A stretch of DNA of 64,000 nt from the NCBI GenBank assembly GCA_904382605.1, contig CAJFJA010000002.1, forward strand, positions 1 to 64,000. The letters are read 5' to 3'. Position numbers and translations under genes: made by a program. Numbering within the stretch: position 1 is the first letter of the stretch; each line of letters begins with the position of its first letter. The DNA is from Candidatus Alloclostridium intestinigallinarum. Its GTDB lineage: Bacteria; Bacillota; Clostridia; Christensenellales; UBA3700. Below the pieces are notes generated by a model that searched no databases, was not told where the DNA came from, and saw only the letters and a list, made by a program, of their open reading frames with translations. Positions 44,601-50,871 of this stretch are shown here, piece by piece.

Positions 44601-46824
44601 CGTCGTAAAGGACGGAATACTGCAAGTCGGCAAAGCCGTCCTCCTGCGTGAGGTCGGAGAGCAGTTTATTGAGGTCGTCGGAAAGCGTCGCGCCCGAATA
44701 TCCCGCCTGCTTGGTTATGGAAAGGGTGATGGAATTCACTCCGTCCAGCTTGGAATATACCATGGCGGAAGTGTCTATAACCGTGATGTCGGCAATATCG
44801 GAAAGGGAGAGCGATATTGTGAATTCGCGCGCTTCCTTTGCAAATTCTTCCGCCGCGTCCGCATTGAACAGATAATTTCCTTCGTTGTCTGAAGTATTGG
44901 GGGAGATAAAGCCCGCGTCTTCCAGAAGAGCCACGAACTCGCCGCCCTTGTCGATATACACGTTTACCGCCCATTGCTGTAACAGGGTGGTATCTTCTAT
45001 ATTCAGCGCCTCGCCCAACTCGTCCCATTTTTCGCCGTTGTTGTCATTGAAAGAGGAAAAGTCTCTGTTTATCAGCGCAAGCAAAAACTCCTGCACGATA
45101 GGCTTTTCAAGCGCGCTTTCGTTATCGTTAGGCGGCAACAGCGAGAGCAGGAAGGAGAGTATTCCCTCCGCGTCCCCCCACGAAGAGGTGACGAGGGAAA
45201 GCAGATTTATGCCCGTTGCCGGCATGAATATCAAATCTTGCAGGGTGGATATACTGCCGTCCACATTCACTATATAGGTAATGCCGTTTTCCGTATAGCT
45301 TCCCGCGGGCAGGGATATGTTCTGCGCCTGAATGAGCGTGCCTATAAGGTCGGAATCTATTACGCCGGAAAGCGTTTTGGTAAGTTTTTTATATATCTCC
45401 GCCGTATTTTCGCCCGTCAAAGCGGTAAAAAGCTCGTCTAAACTGTTATATCCCAGCGCGGCGCAAAGTTGTTCTTCCAGAGCTGATTTTCCCGCATTTG
45501 CATAAGCCGACGTCGCGCCTTCGCGCACGCTGTCAGCCGTGGCGGGAGTGACGGAAGAGAGGTTGGCGCAGTAGTCGACTATCGCCTGTGCAAATTCCGC
45601 CGTATGCGCGCGCACGTATTCCGCCGCATTGCGGTAGGGGTGACCTTCCGCAAGATCCGTGCCGAAACTTGCAAGACGCGTTTCCGTAAGAGTTTTTATG
45701 GCTTCGGGAGTTTGCGCTGCCGTAGGCGCGCTATCGCTTGCTATATAGTCGAATATATCTTCAAAAACGTCGGGCGAGATATTTACCATGGCGTCGGCAA
45801 TCAGAGCCACCGCGCTGTTTGCGGCTTTGGCGGCGTTTGCCACCTGCTCACCGTACGTGTCGCCCGTGGCGGAAGACGAGAGCATAAGTCTGTTTATATG
45901 CACCGCCGCATAGTCCGCCGTTTCGGGATATATGGATTTTATAATGGTATTTGCGGCGGAATAGGTGCCGAGCGCAAGAAGTTCGTCGATTTTCGACGTT
46001 GTCGCCTTTATGACATCACTTGGGTCTGTCATTGCCGCAATGCCGCTGTCGGTCGCAAGAAAATCGTTCAGTTCGTCATAAAACGCCGCCAGATTTTGCA
46101 GGTATATGGAAAGTTCGCTTAAATCGGAAAGGGTATACTGTTCCAACTCGTTGAGAGCGCCGCTTAAATGCTTCGCAAGAGAGGAGTAAAATTTGCTCAA
46201 CGCGGAATCGCCGGTAATGCCTTCTTTGACCTGGGTATGCAGTACGTCCGCCGTCTTTTCGTCGTTAAGGCTCACCATAATATAGTTGTCTATCAAGCCC
46301 TGGACGGTCACGTCCTGCACGCCGTCCACCGCGCGGATTCTGTCTGCCAAAGCGTTGAAATACTCCATGTTGTCGGGCACGCTTTCGCCCTTGCGCGACA
46401 CGGATATGGACATTGAAGGGAGCATATTCGGATTGGCTTTGATAACCATTGATTCCTGCAGATAGGGGGAATCGGGCAGTCCCGCGGAAGAAAGTCTGCC
46501 CTGAATCTCGTCCGCCACCGCGTCCACATCCGAACCCGAACTCAGTTGCAGACTTATTACGGATACGTTGTCGTACGACATTGAAGTCACCGACTGCACG
46601 GCGGACATATTCCCCAGCGCCTGTTCGAGCACCGCGGTTACGTCGCTTTCCACAATCTCCGCGGGCTGACCCGCGTACACGGTGGCGACGACAACGTAAG
46701 GCAAATCCATATTGGGCAGAAAATCCACGTCCGTATTGAGTACGGAAACAACGCCCAGGACGACTATGATAAGCACCATAACCGCAATTACATACGGTCT
46801 TTTTACGCTGAATTTAGTAAGCAA
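41638..46824 (-). CDS. Oversized RND-family efflux transporter
   Basis: 1728 residues, against about 1040 for usual HAE/SwrC-type RND pumps. The core is clear: N-terminal FSVKRPYVIAVMV, porter segments, the helix 4 motif GIGMLVDNSVVVIENIYRLR and the second-half motif GVVVNNGIIFVELADKLVKE. About 450 extra residues, mostly helical and Ala/Ser/Thr-rich, are inserted in the first porter loop (about 200-650). A 170-residue C-terminal tail of ENAETD-type acidic repeats ends in KKKKRGRKR. The start appears to be TTG (MLTKFS). The proton-motive export substrate is unknown. No MFP or outer-membrane partner is present, as expected for a Gram-positive. Confidence 0.9.
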   Translation of the reverse strand: MLTKFSVKRPYVIAVMVLIIVVLGVVSVLNTDVDFLPNMDLPYVVVATVYAGQPAEIVESDVTAVLEQALGNMSAVQSVTSMSYDNVSVISLQLSSGSDVDAVADEIQGRLSSAGLPDSPYLQESMVIKANPNMLPSMSISVSRKGESVPDNMEYFNALADRIRAVDGVQDVTVQGLIDNYIMVSLNDEKTADVLHTQVKEGITGDSALSKFYSSLAKHLSGALNELEQYTLSDLSELSIYLQNLAAFYDELNDFLATDSGIAAMTDPSDVIKATTSKIDELLALGTYSAANTIIKSIYPETADYAAVHINRLMLSSSATGDTYGEQVANAAKAANSAVALIADAMVNISPDVFEDIFDYIASDSAPTAAQTPEAIKTLTETRLASFGTDLAEGHPYRNAAEYVRAHTAEFAQAIVDYCANLSSVTPATADSVREGATSAYANAGKSALEEQLCAALGYNSLDELFTALTGENTAEIYKKLTKTLSGVIDSDLIGTLIQAQNISLPAGSYTENGITYIVNVDGSISTLQDLIFMPATGINLLSLVTSSWGDAEGILSFLLSLLPPNDNESALEKPIVQEFLLALINRDFSSFNDNNGEKWDELGEALNIEDTTLLQQWAVNVYIDKGGEFVALLEDAGFISPNTSDNEGNYLFNADAAEEFAKEAREFTISLSLSDIADITVIDTSAMVYSKLDGVNSITLSITKQAGYSGATLSDDLNKLLSDLTQEDGFADLQYSVLYDDGEYTNQLISTVIQNLLWGALLAVVVLFIFLKDLRPTLLTTLSMVISVVATFVIMYFAGITLNLMSMAGLAMGIGMLVDNSVVVIENIYRLRSRGAPVKEAVITGTTQMSGAILASTITSLIVWLPIVFTQGLTKTVVKDMAVTLCLALAVSLVVAITLVPSLAQYTVKNYRPKPEKVMGKVKKAYARGLSFTLKHKWISLAVVVVMLGLAVTSFFFMDSRFFPETDTGSLTVTISLDAGAINGGKDGRGETLDYDDVRDSVTGQVTEYLMAMEETEHVNMTISSNVNIAGYNIQSEGMNIGADTITATVKLTDGKRDSAKKLCDRLVDELSDSANIDYAQYIKVECSTGTVIDTAVASDNLTVNVYGDDLDELKAAAGQLSSSIAQLDGVSYTSDNVSGSGISYTLEIDRKKAMELGLTVGEIYLQISEYLTDVTLSPAATLTVSDNGNEGTYDVLIYDYYYSLLTWHKGFASSAPDVPVEIYYKDSYLKENNSESYSVLRKYYLIGEDGAVTSLTPDKDGSGANVTDENGYLSLNGGAYKADTSEEYFSDDSARADILDMDITYTLNGHIGGTQTGSVKLSELLTPDSFNDDGSLKTEEGMVSIDRRDGRRYSAVTVCLQSGASSSAVADDIQALIAAYNSSHPDSAIEIEFVAQTAEVEEIYTTLYIVLGIAIVLVYLVMAAQFGSLKTPFIIMFTIPLAFTGSLLALFITGVGISVVAVLGLIMLMGVVVNNGIIFVELADKLVKEGVEKRTALITAGATRLRPILITTLTTIVGLIITACDSSATGRMLQPMAITSIGGLLYATVVTLFFIPVIYDLFKRKKKGEPSPEPAPADFDPDKLLAEIEGKSDNVTIEELPAPEEGKFAKLFRRMRKKAPGNAESAESAEFAENAETDGNAENAETDESAADGESAENAETDGAESVQISEMPDGTDGEVHGGGAPESAENNEGAELAETAETDGEAGGSADGESSAKKKKRGRKR

Positions 46825-46875
46825 TATAATTTTCCCGCTTTAGTTTATTATGTACGCGCGCACGCATACATCAAT

Positions 46876-46904
46876 ATTATATCTTATAATTATTAAAATA
46901 TCAA
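46876..46904 (-). promoter_or_regulatory. Minus-strand promoter of the RND gene
   Basis: On the minus strand, TTGATA (46904-46899), 17-bp spacer and TATAAT (46881-46876), about 50 bp before the RND start. Confidence 0.8.
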
Positions 46905-46945
46905 GACTTCCGTACAAACTGCGGCAAAATGCCGCAAAGCGGCTT

Positions 46946-47545
46946 TTACATGAAGATCAGCTTGTAAAGCAGGGGTATTATAATACAGCACAAAATAGCC
47001 GCAGCGGTAAATACTATAACAAGCGGCAGGGCTTTGAGAACAAGCCTTTTGACCGAGGCGGAAGAGCCGAATACGCCGCGCGCGCCGCAAAGGCTTGAAA
47101 ACACTATGCAGATATAGGCGATAAATACCGCCGCCGCCGTGAGATAAAGGGGGAGATAGTAAAATATTATGCACGCAACGCCGCCCGCTACGGAAGGTTG
47201 CAAACATCCGACCAAGCCCAGCCCCAGGCGGTAGCCTAAAAATCCCGCTATGAAAAATGCCGGTATAATGAGCCATCTGTTGAATCCGCAAAGCAGTATG
47301 AGCGCAAGTCCTCCCAAGGTGCACAATAGCGCGATAAAAAACGTCTTTGCAAAAGCGTAAGTGCCCGATTGCAGCTCGTATATGAAATTCAGTTTGTAAT
47401 AATCTTCCCCGAATCCGCGCGCCGCGATAACGCCTATAATAATGCCGACTAGCAACGAGGCGCACCCTATGAGTATGTATAACTTATGCTCGCGCAAAAA
47501 AATCTTTAACGAGGTTACGTTGTAGCAAAGTTTTCTATTTTTCAT
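46946..47545 (-). CDS. Multispanning membrane protein, SpoIIM-like
   Basis: A 199-residue protein with about five helices (near 22-42, 65-85, 92-112, 125-150 and 170-195). Size, topology and a first helix after a basic amphipathic start resemble stage II sporulation protein M, part of the septal peptidoglycan-dissolving machinery. The similarity is mainly in topology, so the call is tentative. I use the ATG at 47545 because GGGAG precedes it; the frame could extend four codons to a GTG. It overlaps the upstream Spo0A-like gene by 11 bp, so the two are translationally coupled. Confidence 0.55.
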   Translation of the reverse strand: MKNRKLCYNVTSLKIFLREHKLYILIGCASLLVGIIIGVIAARGFGEDYYKLNFIYELQSGTYAFAKTFFIALLCTLGGLALILLCGFNRWLIIPAFFIAGFLGYRLGLGLVGCLQPSVAGGVACIIFYYLPLYLTAAAVFIAYICIVFSSLCGARGVFGSSASVKRLVLKALPLVIVFTAAAILCCIIIPLLYKLIFM

Positions 47546-47903
47546 TTCCACTCCCACTTATGCGGGAGCAGCGCAGATTTTCGCACGCCTGAAATACGAA
47601 CTGCAAGTTTCCGGGCTTGCCTCTGTCACTGCTCACGGTGTTGCCGAACTGCAAATAAAGAGTATCGATATCACCGCGCATCCAGGCGCCCGAAATGGCG
47701 TTTTGTATGCTTTTATCCACGGTAGCGGCGGACTTTTTGTATTTTCTGCCTACCTTCGGATATCCGCAGGTGCTCAGCGGCGCAATCTCTTCGCCGCTCA
47801 AACGCATGGTAATCAGGTCGGAAAGGTAGTAAAAACCGCTGTTTCCCGGTTTGAATCCCAGGGAAAGCAGGTATTCCACCGCCTCCGCGCGCCGACTGCC
47901 CAT
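47535..47903 (-). CDS. Free-standing Spo0A C-terminal DNA-binding domain protein
   Basis: A 122-residue protein that is almost entirely the Spo0A output domain. YLLSLGFKPGNSGFYYLSDL corresponds to the start of the sigma-factor-contacting helices; YPKVGRKYKKSAATVDKSIQ aligns with the YPDIAKKFNTTASRVERAIR type DNA-recognition segment; GAWMRGDIDTLYLQFG matches EVAWSRGNIDSISSLFG. The receiver domain with its phosphorylated aspartate is absent, and the gene begins with its own GAGAGG site and ATG. It is therefore probably a phosphorylation-independent regulator, or one controlled by its own level, binding 0A-box-like DNA. It is paired with the membrane gene downstream. Confidence 0.85.
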   Translation of the reverse strand: MGSRRAEAVEYLLSLGFKPGNSGFYYLSDLITMRLSGEEIAPLSTCGYPKVGRKYKKSAATVDKSIQNAISGAWMRGDIDTLYLQFGNTVSSDRGKPGNLQFVFQACENLRCSRISGSGNEK

Positions 47904-48086
47904 ACAAAAAACCTCTCAATGCGTAGTGATATTATTATATATTGGGTTTTCGCGCAAAATATGTAATATTGTTGAAATGACGCGGATAAATTTGTATATT
48001 TTGCCGTATACGTCGGCTGTATCCGTAATAAAAAAACAGGAAATATACACACTAAACGCGACTAAATACGCAAAGAGGAAAAGCAT

Positions 48087-49226
48087 ATGAAAAAAATCTT
48101 TTGTTTAATGCTGTTGCTTACCGCGGCGATAACCGCAATGTTCTCGGTAAACGTGGCGTGCGCGGAAGAGGGGTACTCGGTGAGCGCATTTTCCGCTTAC
48201 ATGACGGATGCGGAAAGCGGCAGAGTGCTGTACGCCAAAGCGGAGGACGAAAAGCACGAGATAGCTTCCATGGTCAAAATCATGACGGCAAATCTCGTGT
48301 TCGAAGCGCTTGACAGGGGCGAAATATCGCTTAATCAGGAAGTGACCGTATCGCAGACGGCGGCGGGAATGGGCGGCAGCCAGATGTTTCTGGACGCCGG
48401 CGCGACTTACAAGGTGGACGACCTTATCAAGGGCGTTATCGTCGCTTCCGCAAACGACGCTTCCGTAGCTTTGGCGGAGCTTATCAGCGGTTCGCACGAA
48501 GCGTTTGTGAACAGGATGAACGAGCGCGCCCGGGAGATGGGCATGAACAACACCCGTTTTTCCTGCGCGACGGGACTTCCCGACAGCGGAGAACAGTATT
48601 CCACCGCGCGCGACGTCAATACAATGACGCGTGCGCTTATGAAACACGATAAATATTACGATTACGCGGGTATCTGGATGGAAGACTTTACCCACCCCAG
48701 CGGCAGAACCACACAGCTTGTGAATACCAACAAACTTATAAGAAATTACGCAGGATGTGTCGGCGGCAAGACGGGCTTCACCAACGAGGCGGGCTTTTGC
48801 CTTTCGGCGTGCGCGGACAGGAAAGGGGTAAGAGTGGTCGCTACCCTTATAGGCGGAAAGGACAGTAACACCCGCTTTGCGGAAGTTTCGGGAATGTTCA
48901 ACTATGCTTTTGCCAACTACTCGCGCGCCAAAGTCGCGGGTGCGGGCGAACAGCTGGGCGCAATTCCCGTGCGCGGCGGCAGGGTAGATGAAATTCCCTA
49001 CGGCGCCGACAGCGACGTAAGCATGCTCATTAAAACGGGTGAAGAAATATCCGCGCCCGAAATCACTCTTCCCGACAAGGTGAAAGCGCCGGTAAACCGC
49101 GGCGACGTAATCGGTACCGCCGAATATTCCACACCTTCGGGCGAAAAAATTACGGTAAATCTTATTGCGTTGGAGAGCGCGGAGCAGGCGACGTTCTGGG
49201 ACTATATCAAGAAAGTCTTTATCTGA
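48087..49226 (+). CDS. D-alanyl-D-alanine carboxypeptidase (penicillin-binding protein 5 type)
   Basis: A 379-residue secreted serine peptidase of the S11/DacF group that trims the terminal D-Ala from peptidoglycan stem peptides. A signal peptide (1-25, ending ACA-EE) precedes the domain. Catalytic motifs are S61-x2-K64 (ASMVKIM), SAN near 120 (VASANDAS) and KTG near 226 (GGKTGFT). The C-terminal PBP5-type beta domain follows, with a short terminal segment. AGAGG precedes the ATG. In spore formers the family shapes the cortex, fitting the adjacent divergent sporulation-like pair, though this could equally be the vegetative enzyme. Confidence 0.93.
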   Translation: MKKIFCLMLLLTAAITAMFSVNVACAEEGYSVSAFSAYMTDAESGRVLYAKAEDEKHEIASMVKIMTANLVFEALDRGEISLNQEVTVSQTAAGMGGSQMFLDAGATYKVDDLIKGVIVASANDASVALAELISGSHEAFVNRMNERAREMGMNNTRFSCATGLPDSGEQYSTARDVNTMTRALMKHDKYYDYAGIWMEDFTHPSGRTTQLVNTNKLIRNYAGCVGGKTGFTNEAGFCLSACADRKGVRVVATLIGGKDSNTRFAEVSGMFNYAFANYSRAKVAGAGEQLGAIPVRGGRVDEIPYGADSDVSMLIKTGEEISAPEITLPDKVKAPVNRGDVIGTAEYSTPSGEKITVNLIALESAEQATFWDYIKKVFI

Positions 49227-49637
49227 CACCCGTTTCCGGCTCGGACAAAGCACCGGTTGAGGCGCAGAAAGATATGAAGATTCCTTCCGAACTCGTGCCG
49301 CGCTGTCCGGGTGTGCGGCGCGCCCGTGATCACCAATCTGCGTGCGGACGATAAATTCGTGGAGGACGAAGGCTGGCATGCCGCCGCGGATAATTACGAA
49401 AAATTCTTAAAAAGCTGTGAGGGAAAAAAGACTTTGCTTTTGGAACTCGGCGTGGGTATGAATACCCCCGTCATAATCAAATTTCCCTTTTGGAAGGCGG
49501 CTGCTTCGCACGAAAATTTCCGTTATGCGTGTCCGGATCTGCGCCCCGTGCGCGCGCCTTTTGATTTCGGGGAACGCGCCGTCTATATCGCGGGCGATAT
49601 GGCAAAAACTCTGAAAGAGTTGGCAAACCGAATGTAA
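49227..49637 (+). pseudogene. Sir2-like deacetylase, 5'-truncated and frameshifted remnant
   Basis: The translation KIPSELVPRCP continues, after a one-base insertion near 49308-49312, as GAPVITNLRADDKFVEDEGW and then LLLELGVGMNTPVIIKFPFW. These are hallmarks of the C-terminal half of a bacterial Sir2-family NAD-dependent protein (zinc-binding Cys pair, FVEDEGW, GVGxNTPxIIK). The NAD-binding half is missing because the sequence starts right at the dacF stop. Removing one G in the CCGGGTGTGC run restores CPVCGAPV. It is a pseudogene fragment. Confidence 0.82.
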
Positions 49638-49671
49638 ATTTTGCGCAAGAGGCAAAAAAGAAAGACATGAA

Positions 49672-49697
49672 AAAAGGACCGCGCGTACGGTCCTTTT
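49672..49697. terminator. Bidirectional terminator
   Basis: AAAAGGACCG-CGCGTA-CGGTCCTTTT between convergent genes, with A/T runs on both sides. Confidence 0.9.
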
Positions 49698-49719
49698 ATA
49701 ATTTGTTTGTTTTACGGTA

Positions 49720-50253
49720 TCATACAAGCTGAATCTGCGTGTCGCTTACCCATTCGAATTGTATTTCGTGCGAAGCGTAAGTGGTTATATTGCCGAAGTC
49801 CGTATCCGTGCTGTAAAATACCAGATACACGGTGAGGATGCCTTCACCCTCGGGCAGATACTGCGAAAGGTCGCTTATCTTTATTTCGTTGGCGTCACCG
49901 GAGAATCTGCCTCCGCTGACCGTATTCGGCTCCAACGCGGCTTTGGTAAAGCTGAAAATGGATTTCAGCGTATAGCTGTCGGAAGAGGGGTTCGCGTCGC
50001 TGAAAGCAAGTGTATATTCGTCTGCAAGTACCGCTTCGCTTTCGTGTCCGAACTTTGCCGAGTAGATGACGTCGCCGTCGTTCCAGGTGTTGTTGTATTT
50101 AAGTTGAATGGAAACCGCGTCGTCGGGGACCAAGCCGTCGCCCATGGAAAGAGTCAGCTCACTGCCGTAGCCGCAGGCGGCGAACGCGGTTATGCCGGTA
50201 ACGGCGACAATGGCGACAATCAAAAGAATTATTGTTTTTTTCATAGTACCCAT
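49720..50253 (-). CDS. Putative lipoprotein of unknown function
   Basis: A 177-residue secreted protein with a Lys-containing N-terminus, a hydrophobic stretch and the lipobox-like AFAAC (Cys about residue 26), so it is probably a membrane-anchored lipoprotein. The mature part is polar and beta-rich with Tyr/Thr patterns but no family that I recognise. Possible starts are ATG 50253 (GAGG 6 nt upstream), TTG 50259 and ATG 50244. The start region lies inside a 21-bp inverted repeat arm (50247-50267), an odd position that ties its translation to that element. Confidence 0.7.
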   Translation of the reverse strand: MGTMKKTIILLIVAIVAVTGITAFAACGYGSELTLSMGDGLVPDDAVSIQLKYNNTWNDGDVIYSAKFGHESEAVLADEYTLAFSDANPSSDSYTLKSIFSFTKAALEPNTVSGGRFSGDANEIKISDLSQYLPEGEGILTVYLVFYSTDTDFGNITTYASHEIQFEWVSDTQIQLV

Positions 50254-50434
50254 ACCCAACCTCAGTATAACACTTTAATCGTACTGCTTTCGGCATATTT
50301 GCACAATCTGTCGACTTGTTGTAGTTTACTACAACTGCGCGCCATCTCGCACAAATCTGCCCGAAACCAGTTACGCTGAAAGCAAAGCATTTTACAACCC
50401 GACATATGTGTTCTACTGAGGTTGGGTATGGGTA
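50247..50434. repeat. 188-bp segment with perfect 21-bp terminal inverted repeats
   Basis: 50414-50434 (TACTGAGGTTGGGTATGGGT plus A) is the exact reverse complement of 50247-50267. Between them sit a perfect palindrome GTTGTAGT-TT-ACTACAAC (50318-50335) and weaker inner inverted and direct repeats (TGCTTTC/GAAAGCA; GCACAATCTG/GCACAAATCTG). The arms cover the start codon of the lipoprotein gene. It may be a small inverted-repeat element or a regulatory region; no target-site duplication was found. Confidence 0.75.
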
Positions 50435-50485
50435 GTGCCTCCCTATACACATATTTTATTATTATACGGCGAATATGTCAATATG

Positions 50486-50650
50486 CAGGCTGAAAAATCA
50501 CGGAAAACTATGCCGCATTACAGGCGTCGGGATTACAGGCCGAAAAATCGCAGATAAAACCATGCCGCAGTGCAGGCGTCGGGATTACAGACTGAAAAAT
50601 CGCAGATAAAACTACGCCGCATTGCAGGCGGCGGAATAGTGGCGCAGCGG
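50486..50650. repeat. Tandem repeat, about 51-bp unit
   Basis: Three units of the form CAGGCCGAAAAATCGCAGAT...GCAGGCGTCGGGATTA start at 50486, 50536 and 50588. A tail, GCGGGCCGCCGCAGGCCGAT (50645-50664), resembles 3736-3758. It is non-coding, between the lipoprotein gene and the GH95 promoter. Confidence 0.75.
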
Positions 50651-50764
50651 GCCGCCGCAGGCCGATTACTCTGCGAATAAAGCAATTCGCCTTGTCACGC
50701 GTTGCCGTTCTGCCGATGCCGGGTACGGCAAAAGTTCGCCGGCGCGCAGGTCGGATAATAAAAA

Positions 50765-50777
50765 TTAAATCGTTTAA
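50765..50777. promoter_or_regulatory. Candidate LacI-family operator upstream of the GH95 gene
   Basis: TTAAATCGTTTAA is a dyad (TTAAA/TTTAA around TCG) 18 bp before the -35 of the GH95 promoter. The same 12-bp core occurs in inverse orientation at 55798-55811 just after the lacI-type gene. Confidence 0.5.
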
Positions 50778-50795
50778 ATTTTTGTCGCGAAAGTA

Positions 50796-50824
50796 TTGAC
50801 CGCATATCGGCGGTATGCTAATAT
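50796..50824 (+). promoter_or_regulatory. Promoter of the GH95-GH110 operon
   Basis: TTGACC (50796-50801), 17-bp spacer and TAATAT (50819-50824). The GH95 ATG follows AAGAGGAAAAT. Confidence 0.65.
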
Positions 50825-50871
50825 AAAATAAAGGCGGAAAAAGCCTTGAAAATTGCTGATAAGAGGAAAAT

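Noticed and set aside
50247..50434. Insertion sequence
   Set aside because: There are inverted ends but only 146 bp inside, no transposase and no visible target duplication, so only an inverted-repeat element is claimed.
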